Numbered from the stretch's first letter, positions 45,381-54,489 are shown. The stretch: DNA of 64,000 bases from Methylobacterium terrae (GCF_003173755.1 NZ_CP029553.1:397001-461000), one strand, 5' to 3'. The notes: generated by a model not told the origin, from the sequence alone. Translations and numbers: made by a program.

Positions 45381-46538
45381 ATGAGGCGCATCGTCTGGGC
45401 GCTCGCCCTCGCCGGCACCGTTCTGGCCGGACCCGTGCTGGCGCAGCCGATCAAGATCGGCGTCACCATCGCCAAGACCGGCCCGGCGGCCTCGCTGGGC
45501 ATCCCGCAGGCCAACACCGTGACGCTGCTGCCGACCGAGATCGGCGGGCAGAAGGTCGAGTGGATCGTCCTCGACGACGCGACCGACACCACCAAGGGCG
45601 TCGCCAACGCGCGCAAGCTCGCGAGCGACGATCACGTCGACGCCATCGTCGGCTCGTCGGTGACCCCGGTCTCCCTCGCCATGGTGGAGGTCGCTGCCGA
45701 GGCCAAGGTGCCGCTGATCAGCCTCGCCGCCTCCTCCAAGATCGTCGCCCCGATGGACGACAAGCGCCGCTGGGTGTTCAAGGCGCCGCAGAACGACGCC
45801 CTGATGGCCGAGGCGATCGCCGCCCACATGGCGAAGGCCGGCGTGAAGTCGGTCGGCTTCATCGGCTTCAACGACGCCTACGGCGACGGCTGGCTCGCGG
45901 AGGTCACCCCCCGGCTCGAGGCCAAGGGCATCAAGCTCGCCGCCACCGAGCGCTACGCCCGCACCGATACCAGCGTCACCGGCCAGGTGCTGAAGGTGAT
46001 GGCGGCGAAGCCCGACGCGGTACTGATCGCGGGCTCCGGCACCCCCGCCGCCCTGCCGCAGAAGACGCTCAAGGAGCGCGGCTACGCCGGCAAGTACTAC
46101 CAGACCCACGGGGTCGCCAATGCCGACTTCCTGCGCGTCGGCGGCAAGGACCTGGAGGGCACGGTGCTGCCGGCCGGCCCCCTGCTGGTGGCCGAGCAGC
46201 TGCCCGAATCGAACCCGGTGCGCAAGGTCGCCCTCGACTACACCAAGGCCTACGAGGCGAAGTTCGGGGCGGGCTCGCTCGCGACCTTCGGCGGCCACGC
46301 CTACGACGCGCAGGTGCTGCTCGCGAACGCGATCCCCGTCGCGCTCAAGACCGCAAAGCCGGGTACCCCTGAGTTCCGCGCGGCCCTGCGCGACGCGATC
46401 GAGGGCCTGAAGGAGGTCGTGTACACCAACGGCGTCGTCACCATGACCCCGACCGACCATGTCGGCCAGGACGACCGCGCCCGCGTGATGGTGACGATCG
46501 AGAACGGCAAGTGGAAGCTGTTGTCGGCGACGAACTGA
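45381..46538 (+). CDS. ABC transporter substrate-binding protein, branched-chain/aromatic type
   Basis: The 385-residue protein has a signal peptide (MRRIVWALALAGTVLAGPVL, cleavage near AQP) and the Leu/Ile/Val-binding fold: IKIGVTIAKTGPAASLGIPQ, DDATDTTKGVANARKLASDD, VDAIVGSSVTPVSLAMVEVA, and AVLIAGSGTPAALPQKTLKE. The family also binds aromatic acids, and being divergent from paa genes makes an aryl acetate or benzoate-like ligand likely here. The ATG at 45381 has GGGGAGG 12 bases upstream. A family A repeat separates it from the permease genes. Confidence 0.9.
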   Translation: MRRIVWALALAGTVLAGPVLAQPIKIGVTIAKTGPAASLGIPQANTVTLLPTEIGGQKVEWIVLDDATDTTKGVANARKLASDDHVDAIVGSSVTPVSLAMVEVAAEAKVPLISLAASSKIVAPMDDKRRWVFKAPQNDALMAEAIAAHMAKAGVKSVGFIGFNDAYGDGWLAEVTPRLEAKGIKLAATERYARTDTSVTGQVLKVMAAKPDAVLIAGSGTPAALPQKTLKERGYAGKYYQTHGVANADFLRVGGKDLEGTVLPAGPLLVAEQLPESNPVRKVALDYTKAYEAKFGAGSLATFGGHAYDAQVLLANAIPVALKTAKPGTPEFRAALRDAIEGLKEVVYTNGVVTMTPTDHVGQDDRARVMVTIENGKWKLLSATN

Positions 46539-46583
46539 TCGGTGGCTGCCGCGCGATCTGTTCAGAGATCTTTTGAAGCGCGG

Positions 46584-46775
46584 GATCCCCTCTCCAGGCG
46601 ATGCCGGGCCTGCCCGGTATCGCTGCAAGGTGTGGGAGAGGGGTAGGGGTGAGGGTGACACGCTTCAGTGTAAAGCTCGAACTGTCGTGCTGGCAGCTCA
46701 ACGATCTGAGCTTCGATCAGGACCGTAGCACCCTCACCCCTAACCCCTCTCCCACACGGGAGAGGGGGACGCGCT
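46584..46775. repeat. Dispersed palindromic repeat, family A, copy 5 (with the 46539-46896 gap)
   Basis: The left arm opens GATCCCCTCTCC, then an extra hairpin insert AGGCGATGCCGGGCCTGCCC, GGTATCGCTGCAAGGTGTGG, then GAGAGGGGTAGGGGTGAGGG. The right arm is CACCCTCACCCCTAACCCCT and CTCCCACACGGGAGAGGGGG. Arms of the copy at 57069 are almost identical, while about 50 central bases differ. The rest of the 46539-46896 gap holds a family C fragment near 46816 and no gene. It lies between the binding-protein and permease genes of one transporter. Confidence 0.85.
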
Positions 46776-46896
46776 CGAATTTCCTCGGATCGATCGAGCG
46801 GAACCCACGCGAGATCGCCCGGCACCTCAGCATGAGGTCGCGCGTGGGATCGATCTAGGCAACGACACCCCTCAAAGACGCCCAGGACCCTCCTCC

Positions 46897-47934
46897 GTGG
46901 ACGCCACGATCCTCCTTCTCCTCCTCCAGGACGGCGTCGTGAACGGCGCGATCTACGCGCTGATCGCCCTGTCGCTGGTCCTGGTCTTCACCGTCACGCG
47001 GGTGATCCTGATCCCGCAGGGCGAGTTCGTCGCCTACGGGGCGCTGACGCTGGCGAGCCTGGAGGCCGGCACCCTGCCGGGCACGGTGCCGCTGCTCTTA
47101 GGCCTCGGCGGTCTCGCGTTCCTCGCCGACTGCGCCGAGGCGCGCCACACCCTCGATCGCCGGACGCTCCTGCGCGTCGCCTCGCGCGACCTCGTCCTGC
47201 CGGCCCTCGTCGCCGTCGCGGCCTGGTTCCTGGCGCCGACGAAGCCGGGGCTCGTGGTGGAGATCCTGATCACGCTCGCCATCGTGACGCCGATGGGCGG
47301 CTTCCTGCACGCGGTGGCGTTCCGCCCGCTCGCCCACGCCTCGGTGCTGGTGCTGCTGATCGCCTCGGTCGGCGTGCACCTGGCGCTGACCGGCCTCGGC
47401 CTCGTGTTCTTCGGCGCGGAAGGCTCGCGCACCCCGCCGCTGTCGGAGGCCTCGTTCCCGGCCGGCCCCCTGCTGGTCAGCGGGCAGTCCCTGTGGATGA
47501 TCGGCCTGACGCTCGCGATCATCGTGGGCCTCTGGTTGTTCTTCTCGCGCACGCTGCTCGGCAAGGCGCTGATCGCCACCGCGGTCAACCGGCTCGGCGC
47601 CCGGCTGATGGGCATCGCGCCCTCGCTCGCCGGCCGGCTCAGCTTCTCGGTCGCGGCCTTCATCGGGGCTTTGTCCGGCGTGCTGATCGCGCCGCTCACC
47701 ACCGTCTACTACGACACCGGCTTCCTCATCGGCCTCAAGGGCTTCGTCGCGGCGATCATCGCGGGGCTCGCCAGCTACCCGGCGGCGGCCGCCGCCGCGA
47801 TCCTCGTCGGCATCATCGAATCCGTCGCCTCGTTCGAGGCCAGCGCCTTCAAGGAGGTGATCGTGTTCATGGCGATCATCCCGGTCCTGCTCTGGCGCTC
47901 CCTGCGCTCGGCCCCGATCGAGGACGAGGAGTAA
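46897..47934 (+). CDS. ABC transporter permease, LivH type
   Basis: The 345-residue membrane protein has eight or nine helices: LLLQDGVVNGAIYALIALSL at the start, a typical LivH opening, then RTLLGKALIATAVNRLGARL (the cytoplasmic coupling loop) and GRLSFSVAAFIGALSGVLIA. It is about 40 residues longer than typical LivH, because of a hydrophilic loop with an extra helix near residues 68-115 (RHTLDRRTLLRVASRDLVLP). The start is GTG at 46897. Only one base separates its stop from the livMG start codon, and the ribosome site of livMG lies within this gene. Confidence 0.9.
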   Translation: MDATILLLLLQDGVVNGAIYALIALSLVLVFTVTRVILIPQGEFVAYGALTLASLEAGTLPGTVPLLLGLGGLAFLADCAEARHTLDRRTLLRVASRDLVLPALVAVAAWFLAPTKPGLVVEILITLAIVTPMGGFLHAVAFRPLAHASVLVLLIASVGVHLALTGLGLVFFGAEGSRTPPLSEASFPAGPLLVSGQSLWMIGLTLAIIVGLWLFFSRTLLGKALIATAVNRLGARLMGIAPSLAGRLSFSVAAFIGALSGVLIAPLTTVYYDTGFLIGLKGFVAAIIAGLASYPAAAAAAILVGIIESVASFEASAFKEVIVFMAIIPVLLWRSLRSAPIEDEE

Positions 47935-47935
47935 G

Positions 47936-49714
47936 ATGCACACCCGCCTCGCTCCCACCAGTCTTCTTGCCGGCCTGACCGCCCTCGCCGTCGTCGCGCT
48001 GCCGTTCCTCCCCGGCGTGCCGCCGTTCTGGCTCACGCTCCTCACCTATGCCGGGCTTTCCGCCATCGTGGTCACGGGGCTCGTGGTGCTCACCGGCGTC
48101 GCGGGCATCACCTCCTTCGGGCAGGCGATGTTCGTCGGCATCAGCGCCTACGCCACGGCGCTCCTCACCACCCAAGGAGGGCTCTCGCCCTGGCTGTCGC
48201 TGCCGGTGGCCCTGCTGCTGTCGGCGGCGGCCGCCTGGGTCATCGGGGCGATCACGCTCCGGCTCTCGGGCCACTACCTGCCGCTCGGCACCATCGCCTG
48301 GAACATCTCGTTCTTCTACGTGCTCGGCAACACCGACGCGCTCGGCCGCTACGACGGCCTGACCGGCCTGCCGCCGATCGCGATCCTCGGTCATCCGATC
48401 CTCGGCGGCGGCGAAGCGCTGCTGCTGACCTGGGGGTTCCTGGGCGCCTGCCTGTGGCTGACCCACCGCCTGCTGCGCTCGCGCACCGGCCGGGCGATCC
48501 GGGCGCTCAAGGGCGGGGTGGTGGCGGCGGAATCCTTCGGGGTCGATACCGCCCGGGTGAAGATCGTCGCCTTCGTGTACGCGGCGATGCTGGCGGCCCT
48601 GTCGGGCTGGCTCTACGCCCACATCCAGCGCGCCATCAACCCGACGCCGTTCGGCATCAATGCGGGCATCGAGTACCTGCTGATGGCGGTGATCGGCGGC
48701 GCCGGCTCGATCGGCGGCGGCGTCCTCGGCGCCGTGCTGGTGACGGTGCTGAAGGACCAGCTCCAGAACGTGCTGCCGCTGGTCTTCGGCAGTCAGGGCA
48801 ACTTCGAGGCGATCGTGTTCGGGGTGCTGCTGGTACTGATGCTCCAGCGCGCACCCGAAGGCCTGTGGCCGCTGATCGTCCGCCGCACGGTCTCGGCCCC
48901 GCCGGACCGCGGGCCGGCGACCGCCCCCCTCGCGCCGCGCCCGGCCGCCGCCCCCGGCACGGTGCTGCTCGAGGCCTCGAACCTCAGGAAGACCTTCGGC
49001 GGCCTCGTCGCGGTCAACGACATCGGCTTCCAGGTCGCGGCCGGCGAGGTGGTGGCGCTGATCGGGCCGAACGGCGCCGGCAAGAGCACCACCTTCAACC
49101 TCGTCACCGGGGTCGCGCGCCTGACCTCCGGGGCGGTGCGCCTCGGGGGCCGCGAGGTCGCCGGCCTGCCGGCCCGGCGCATCGCCCGGCTCGGCTGCGC
49201 CCGCACCTTCCAGCACGTCAAGCTCGTCGCCGGCATGTCGGTGATCGAGAACGTCGCGCTCGGCGCCCACCTGCGCGGCGCGGCCGGCCCGGTGCGCGGC
49301 GCGCTCGGGCTCGATTCCGCGGAAGAGGCGGCGCTGTTCGCCGAGGCCGACCGGCAGCTCGCCCGGGTCGGTCTGTCGGCCTGCCGCGACCTGCCGGCGG
49401 CGAGCCTGGCGCTCGGCCAGCAGCGCATCGTCGAGATCGCCCGGGCGCTGTGCCTCGGCCCGCAGCTCCTCCTCCTCGACGAGCCGGCCGCAGGGCTCCG
49501 CCACCAGGAGAAGCAGGGCTTGAGCGACCTCCTGCGCCGCCTGCGCCAGGAGGGCCTCGGCATCCTGCTCGTCGAGCACGACATGGATTTCGTGATGGGG
49601 CTCGCCGACCGGCTGGTGGTGATGAATTTCGGCGCCAAGCTGTGCGAGGGCGCCCCGGCGACCGTGCGCCGCGACCCGGCGGTGGTCGAGGCCTATCTGG
49701 GGAGCGCCGCATGA
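47936..49714 (+). CDS. Fused ABC permease-ATPase, LivM-LivG
   Basis: A 592-residue natural fusion. Residues 1-315 are a LivM permease (GVAGITSFGQAMFVGISAYA; RSRTGRAIRALKGGVVAAES; LLMAVIGGAGSIGGGVLGAV). Residues 316-342 are a Pro/Ala linker. Residues 343-592 are a LivG ATPase with Walker A GPNGAGKST (377-386), signature-region SLALGQQRIVEIARAL, Walker B LLLLDEPAAGL and the H-loop VEHDMDFV. Fused LivMG subunits are known in the aromatic/branched-chain group. The stop overlaps the start of livF. Confidence 0.93.
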   Translation: MHTRLAPTSLLAGLTALAVVALPFLPGVPPFWLTLLTYAGLSAIVVTGLVVLTGVAGITSFGQAMFVGISAYATALLTTQGGLSPWLSLPVALLLSAAAAWVIGAITLRLSGHYLPLGTIAWNISFFYVLGNTDALGRYDGLTGLPPIAILGHPILGGGEALLLTWGFLGACLWLTHRLLRSRTGRAIRALKGGVVAAESFGVDTARVKIVAFVYAAMLAALSGWLYAHIQRAINPTPFGINAGIEYLLMAVIGGAGSIGGGVLGAVLVTVLKDQLQNVLPLVFGSQGNFEAIVFGVLLVLMLQRAPEGLWPLIVRRTVSAPPDRGPATAPLAPRPAAAPGTVLLEASNLRKTFGGLVAVNDIGFQVAAGEVVALIGPNGAGKSTTFNLVTGVARLTSGAVRLGGREVAGLPARRIARLGCARTFQHVKLVAGMSVIENVALGAHLRGAAGPVRGALGLDSAEEAALFAEADRQLARVGLSACRDLPAASLALGQQRIVEIARALCLGPQLLLLDEPAAGLRHQEKQGLSDLLRRLRQEGLGILLVEHDMDFVMGLADRLVVMNFGAKLCEGAPATVRRDPAVVEAYLGSAA

Positions 49715-50487
49715 CGCGTCCGATGCTCGAGGCGGAGACCGTCTCCGTCGCCTACGGCAAGGTCGAGGCGGTGCGCGGCGTCTCGCTCACGGTCGAGCCC
49801 GGCCGCCTCGTCACGGTGCTGGGCGCCAACGGCGCCGGCAAGACGACGCTCCTCAACGCCCTGATGGGCGTGCTGCCGGCAAAGGGCGCCATCCGCTTCG
49901 AAGGGGACGACCTGACGCGGCTGCCCGTCGAGGCCCGCGTCGCCAAGGGCCTGAGCCTGATCCCCGAGCGCCGCGAGCTGTTCTCGACCATGACCGTCGA
50001 GGACAACCTGAAGCTCGGCGCCTTCCGGTTCCGCGGCAAGGCGGGGGGCACGACAGGGGGCAAGGGCGGCGGCGATCTCGGCGAGATGTACCGCCTCTTC
50101 CCCCGCCTCGCCGAGCGCCGGCGCCAGCACGCCGGCACGCTCTCAGGGGGAGAGCGCCAGATGCTCGCCATGGCCCGGGCGCTCATGGGCCGTCCGCGCC
50201 TCCTGATGCTCGACGAGCCGAGCCTCGGCCTCGCGCCCCTCATCGTCGCCGAGGTGATGCGCACCGTGGCGCGCCTGCGCGACGAGGGGGTGGCGATCCT
50301 CCTCGTCGAGCAGAACGCCCGCGCGGCGCTCCGGATCGCCGATCACGGCTACGTCCTCGACGGCGGCAGCGTGGTGATCGAGGGCGACAGCCGCACCCTC
50401 CAGGGCGACGCCAGGGTGGTCGAGACCTATCTCGGCACCCTCGCGGTCGACGAGTCCCCGCCGAGCCGCGCCGCCTCCGGGCGGTGA
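49711..50487 (+). CDS. ABC transporter ATP-binding protein, LivF type
   Basis: The 258-residue LivF ATPase has Walker A GANGAGKTT, Q-loop LIPERRELFSTMTVEDNL, signature LSGGERQMLAMARALMGRP, Walker B LLMLDEPSLGL and the H-loop segment LLVEQNARAAL. It pairs with the LivG half of the fusion protein. The ATG overlaps the stop of the fusion gene by four bases. A short Gly/Lys insert (GKAGGTTGGKGGGD) is an oddity near residue 115. A hairpin follows at 50507. Confidence 0.93.
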   Translation: MTRPMLEAETVSVAYGKVEAVRGVSLTVEPGRLVTVLGANGAGKTTLLNALMGVLPAKGAIRFEGDDLTRLPVEARVAKGLSLIPERRELFSTMTVEDNLKLGAFRFRGKAGGTTGGKGGGDLGEMYRLFPRLAERRRQHAGTLSGGERQMLAMARALMGRPRLLMLDEPSLGLAPLIVAEVMRTVARLRDEGVAILLVEQNARAALRIADHGYVLDGGSVVIEGDSRTLQGDARVVETYLGTLAVDESPPSRAASGR

Positions 50488-50506
50488 GGCGGCGGCGCGG
50501 ATCGGG

Positions 50507-50529
50507 GCGTCCGGGGGCTTGCCGGACGC
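50507..50529 (+). terminator. Hairpin ending the transporter operon
   Basis: GCGTCCGG pairs with CCGGACGC around loop GGGCTTG, beginning 20 bases after the livF stop. There is no T tract. It lies about 100 bases before the tRNA gene. Confidence 0.5.
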
Positions 50530-50626
50530 GCCCAGCCCAGGTACCTACGGGCAGGGTTCCTGTCGCCGTTTCCGTCGTCGACGCTGCAGTCCGACTGCAG
50601 ATGATGCACTGAAGACGAGAGCCCGA

Positions 50627-50702
50627 GGGCCTGTAGCTCAATGGTTAGAGCCGACCGCTCATAACGGTCTGGTTGCAGGTTCGAGTCCTGCCGGGCCCAC
50701 CA
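50627..50702 (+). tRNA. tRNA with anticodon CAT (Ile2 or elongator Met)
   Basis: This is a 76-nt cloverleaf with CCA encoded. The acceptor stem GGGCCTG pairs with CGGGCCC (one G-U), the D arm is AGCTCAATGGTTAGAGC, the anticodon stem GACCG/CGGTC holds loop CTCATAA, and the T arm has GGTTCGAGTCC. The CAT anticodon may read AUG, or AUA after lysidine modification; the GGTTAGAGC D arm resembles tRNA-Ile2. It does not have the C1-A72 mismatch of initiator tRNA. Confidence 0.93.
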
Positions 50703-50757
50703 TCTGTCCCTGCCGCCAGCGGTTCCGGCAAGCTGTCAGTAGGGGTCGCGCTCCGGC

Positions 50758-51660
50758 ATGGCGAAGATCGTCGCTCTCCATTACTTCGCGGTCGTGACCC
50801 GCTGCACGTCACTGCGCGACGCCGCCTATCAGCTCGACATCCATCCCAACGTGCTGGCGCGGCACATCTCGCAGCTCGAATACTACATGGACGCGCCGCT
50901 GCTGGAGCGCGGGCCGCTCGGCGTCCGGCTGACCGCGGCGGGGGAGCTGCTCGCCGCCAAGCTCGACCGCACGATCAACGAGCTCGACCACGTCGTCCGG
51001 CTGATCGACGACCTGAAGGGGTTGCGCGGCGGCCTCGTCGGGGTGCACGCCGCCGAGGGCGTCGCCTCGGCGATCCTGGTGCCGGTGCTGGCGGCGTTCT
51101 CGGCCCGCCACCCCCACGTCCGCGCTCGGCTGCGCACCGGGACCGCGAAGGACGCGGTGCGGGCGATCGAGGACGCCTCCTGCGACCTCGCCCTCACCTT
51201 CTTCGCCCCGGCCTCCGACGCGGTCGCGGTGGTCCGGCGGGTGCGGCTGCCGCAATTCATCATCGCGCCGCCCGGCCATCCGGTGACGCAGGCCGGCGGC
51301 GCGGCCTGCGCGGCGCTCGGGGGCTACCGCTGGGTGCTGCCGGGGCCGGAATTCGGCGTGCGCACCTTCATCGAGCGGGCAGCGACCGAGGCCGGGTGCC
51401 GCATCGTTCCGACCTTCGAGGCCGCCTCGCTCGCCCTGCAGCGGGCGCTCATCGTGCAGGCCGGCGCCCTCGCGGTCCTGCCGCGCGCCGCCTTCGCCGA
51501 CGAGATCGCCGCCGGCACGATGGTGGCGGTGCCCTTCCCCGAGGCGATGCCGGTCGAGACCTCCCTCGACCTGTGCGTCCCGGCCGACCGCCAGCCGAGC
51601 TTCGCCGCCGACCGCCTGCGCCGGGAGCTGGAAGCGGTCCTGGCGCAGGTGCGGCCGTGA
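50758..51660 (+). CDS. LysR-family transcriptional regulator
   Basis: The 300-residue protein has the LysR helix-turn-helix at the N terminus (LHYFAVVTRCTSLRDAAYQL, IHPNVLARHISQLEYYMDAP) and the linker, then a substrate-binding domain with GLVGVHAAEGVASAILVPVL, LALTFFAP and PGPEFGVRTFIERAATEAGC. It precedes the peptide transporter genes on the same strand, so it may control them, but is not divergent as most LysR regulators are. The ligand is unknown. The HTH deviates from the usual LysR opening (no QPALS-type motif), suggesting a distinct subgroup. Confidence 0.88.
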   Translation: MAKIVALHYFAVVTRCTSLRDAAYQLDIHPNVLARHISQLEYYMDAPLLERGPLGVRLTAAGELLAAKLDRTINELDHVVRLIDDLKGLRGGLVGVHAAEGVASAILVPVLAAFSARHPHVRARLRTGTAKDAVRAIEDASCDLALTFFAPASDAVAVVRRVRLPQFIIAPPGHPVTQAGGAACAALGGYRWVLPGPEFGVRTFIERAATEAGCRIVPTFEAASLALQRALIVQAGALAVLPRAAFADEIAAGTMVAVPFPEAMPVETSLDLCVPADRQPSFAADRLRRELEAVLAQVRP

Positions 51661-51871
51661 GCGCCCGCCACCCCTGACGCGGTGCCACGCAAAGCGGTTC
51701 ACCCCTCGCACGTTTTCGTCGTAGTCAGCCCGCGCGGGCTCCCGCATCCTGCACCCGTCAGCAGCGGCAGGGATCTGCGAAGACCCGCGAGATCCCGCCT
51801 CTGCTTTCCTGACATTGGCCGGCGCCCTGGTCTTCGGCGAAACCGACTTGCACCGCGTGCGGCGGGCAGGA

Positions 51872-51887
51872 TGGTCTGGCGATTGCA
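51872..51887 (+). promoter_or_regulatory. Candidate sigma-54 promoter upstream of the peptide transporter genes
   Basis: TGGTCTGGCGATTGCA has the GG-N10-GC spacing of sigma-54 promoters with a good TTGCA -12 half; the -24 half is TGGTCT, two bases off TGGCAC. It lies 81 bases upstream of the binding-protein ATG. No enhancer-binding protein gene is adjacent. The rest of the 51661-51968 gap holds nothing recognised. Confidence 0.25.
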
Positions 51888-51968
51888 TGGACGCTGCCGC
51901 GGGCGATCGCCCGCGACGCTCGGTTTTCCAAGGCCGCACGGGCGGCGACACTGCGAGGAGACAACTTG

Positions 51969-53543
51969 ATGGCGTTTCGTCGGTCCGTTCTCGGCCTCCT
52001 CGCCGCATCGGCGGCCCTGCTCGCCCCCGGAACCGCGCCGGCGCAGACGCTCAAGGCGGTGATGCATTCGGACGTCAAGATCGTCGACCCGATCTGGACC
52101 ACCGCCTACATCGTCCGCAACCACGGCTACATGATCTACGACACGCTGTTCGCGCTCGACGCCGACGGCCAGGTCAAGCCGCAGATGGTCGACACCTACA
52201 CCGTCTCGCCCGACAACCTGACCTACACGTTCACCCTGCGCGACGGCCTCAAGTGGCACGACGGCAAGCCGGTGACGGCGGAGGATTGCGTCGCCTCGAT
52301 CAAGCGGTGGAGCGCCCGCGACTCGCTCGGGCAGAAGCTGATGACCTTCGTCGACGGCATGAAGGCCGACGACGCGAGGAGCTTCACCGTCACGCTGAAG
52401 TCGCCGACCGGACTCCTCCTGTTCGGCCTCGGCAAGCCGTCCTCGAACGTGCCGTTCATGATGCCGAAGCGGGTGGCCGAGACCGACCCGAACCAGCAGA
52501 TCTCGGACTTCACCGGCTCCGGCCCCTTCGTGATGAAGACCGACGAGTGGAAGCCCGGCGACAGAATCGTCTACACCAAGTTCAAGGACTACAAGCCGCG
52601 GCCCGAGCCGGCCTCGGGGCTCGCCGGCGGCAAGGTCGTCAAGCTCGACCGCGTCGAGTGGCTGGCGGTCTCGGACCAGCAGCAGGCGGTGAACGCGCTG
52701 CTCGCCGGAGAGATCGACCTGATCGAGCAGCCGGCCTACGACCTGATCCCGCTGCTGAAGGGCGATCCGAACGTCGCCCTCGTCGACTACAATCCGCTCG
52801 GCCTGCAATACGCGATGCGGCCGAACCACCTGATCAAGCCCTTCGACAACCCGAAGGTGCGCCAGGCCCTGACCTACGCCCTCAACCAGACCGACTTCCT
52901 CCAGGCGGTGGTGGGTGACCCCGACTACTACAAGACCTGCAAGGCCCTGTTCGTCTGCGGCTCGGCGCTCGCCACCGACAAGGGCATGGACGGCCTGCTC
53001 GAATCGAACTTCGCCAAGTCGAAGCAGCTGCTGAAGGAGGCGGGCTACGACGGCACGCCGATCGTCCTCCTGCACTCGACCGACCTGCCGACCCTGACCA
53101 ATCTCGGCCCCGTCGCCAAGCAGCTGCTCGAGCGGGGCGGCTTCAAGGTCGACATGCAATCCTCGGACTGGCAGACCGTGGTGTCGCGCCGCGTGCGCAA
53201 GGATCCGGCCGACAAGGGCGGCTGGAACCTGATGAACACCTCCTGGGTCTCGGCCGACATCCTCAACCCGGTGATGTCGAGCTTCGTGAACATGAGCTGC
53301 GACAAGGCCCCGTTCGGCTGGCCCTGCGATCCCGAGATGGAGAAGCTTCGCGACGACTTCGCCCGCGAGGTCGACCCGGGCAAGCAAAAGGCGATCGCGG
53401 AAGCGGTGCAGACCCGCTGGCGCGAGGTCGTGCCGTACGTCCACCTCGGCCAGTTCTACATCCCGATCGCGGCACGAAAAAACGTCACCGGCATCCTGAC
53501 CGCCGCGGCGCCGGTATTCTGGAACGTCGAGAAGAAGAAGTAG
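51969..53543 (+). CDS. ABC transporter substrate-binding protein, peptide/nickel type (DppA-like)
   Basis: The 524-residue exported protein has a signal peptide (MAFRRSVLGLLAASAALLAP, then PAQ). The family 5 binding-protein fold is evident: IVRNHGYMIYDTLFALDADG, YTFTLRDGLKWHDGKPVTAE, DCVASIKRW, and KVRQALTYALNQTDFLQAVV. It carries di- or oligopeptides or other amide-containing solutes to the DppBC channel. ATG at 51969 (a TTG directly before it is the alternative). GAGGAG precedes the start. The permease gene follows after four bases. Confidence 0.92.
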   Translation: MAFRRSVLGLLAASAALLAPGTAPAQTLKAVMHSDVKIVDPIWTTAYIVRNHGYMIYDTLFALDADGQVKPQMVDTYTVSPDNLTYTFTLRDGLKWHDGKPVTAEDCVASIKRWSARDSLGQKLMTFVDGMKADDARSFTVTLKSPTGLLLFGLGKPSSNVPFMMPKRVAETDPNQQISDFTGSGPFVMKTDEWKPGDRIVYTKFKDYKPRPEPASGLAGGKVVKLDRVEWLAVSDQQQAVNALLAGEIDLIEQPAYDLIPLLKGDPNVALVDYNPLGLQYAMRPNHLIKPFDNPKVRQALTYALNQTDFLQAVVGDPDYYKTCKALFVCGSALATDKGMDGLLESNFAKSKQLLKEAGYDGTPIVLLHSTDLPTLTNLGPVAKQLLERGGFKVDMQSSDWQTVVSRRVRKDPADKGGWNLMNTSWVSADILNPVMSSFVNMSCDKAPFGWPCDPEMEKLRDDFAREVDPGKQKAIAEAVQTRWREVVPYVHLGQFYIPIAARKNVTGILTAAAPVFWNVEKKK

Positions 53544-53547
53544 GCCG

Positions 53548-54489
53548 ATGCTCGGCTACGTCCTGCGGCGGCTCCTCTCGGCGGTCCCGGTCCTGGCGAT
53601 CGTCGCGGTCCTGGTCTTCCTGATGCTGCGGCTCACCCCCGGCGACCCGGCGGCGGTGATCGCCGGGGACAACGCCTCGAGCGAGCAGATCGCCCAGGTG
53701 CGCCACCAGCTCGGCCTCGACCAGCCGCTGCCGGCGCAGTTCGCGATCTGGATCGGCAACCTCCTCCGGGGTGATCTCGGCGAGTCGTTCTTCTTCAAGA
53801 AGAGCATCGGCGAGCTGATCCTCGGGCGGGTCGAGCCGACCCTGTCGCTCGCCGCCGCCACGATGCTGATCGCGGTCTGCGTGGCGATCCCGCTCGGCGT
53901 GGTGGCGGCCTACCGGCACGGCTCCTGGCTCGACCGGATCATGATGGGCGTGTCGGTGCTGGGCTTCTCGGTGCCGGTCTTCGTGATCGGCTACGGCATG
54001 ATCTACGTCTTCTCGATCACGCTCGGCTGGTTCCCGGTCCAGGGCTACCAGCCGCTCTCCTCGGGCCTCGGCGGCTACCTGCACCGCTTGGTGCTGCCGG
54101 CGCTGACGCTCTCCGTCGTCTACATCGCGCTCATCGCCCGGATGACCCGGGCGAGCGTGCTGGAGGTCCTGAGCGAGGACTACATCCGCACCGCCCGGGC
54201 CAAGGGCCAGGTCGAGCGCAAGATCCTGTTTCGCCACGCGCTCAAGAACGCCGCGGTGCCGATCGTCACGATCGTCGGCATCGGCATCGCGCTCCTCATC
54301 GGCGGCGTGGTGGTGACCGAGAGCGTGTTCGCGATTCCCGGCCTCGGCCGGCTGACCGTCGATGCGGTGCTGGCCCGCGACTACCCGACGATCCAGGCGC
54401 TGATCCTGCTGTTCTCGGGCGTCTACGTCCTCATCAACCTCCTGATCGACCTCACCTACGGCCTGTTCGACCCGAGGATCCGCCAGTGA
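53548..54489 (+). CDS. Peptide ABC transporter permease, DppB-like
   Basis: The 313-residue protein opens MLGYVLRRLLSAVPVLAIVA and has six membrane helices, the PGDPAAVIAG periplasmic loop, and the coupling loop SEDYIRTARAKGQVERKILF. It matches DppB/OppB in length and order. Its stop overlaps the DppC start by four bases. Confidence 0.94.
   Translation: MLGYVLRRLLSAVPVLAIVAVLVFLMLRLTPGDPAAVIAGDNASSEQIAQVRHQLGLDQPLPAQFAIWIGNLLRGDLGESFFFKKSIGELILGRVEPTLSLAAATMLIAVCVAIPLGVVAAYRHGSWLDRIMMGVSVLGFSVPVFVIGYGMIYVFSITLGWFPVQGYQPLSSGLGGYLHRLVLPALTLSVVYIALIARMTRASVLEVLSEDYIRTARAKGQVERKILFRHALKNAAVPIVTIVGIGIALLIGGVVVTESVFAIPGLGRLTVDAVLARDYPTIQALILLFSGVYVLINLLIDLTYGLFDPRIRQ

Noticed and set aside
50627..50702. 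The CAT tRNA and the tRNA-Phe pair as attachment sites of an integrated element.
   Set aside because: No integrase, no duplicated tRNA 3' end and no change of composition next to them.
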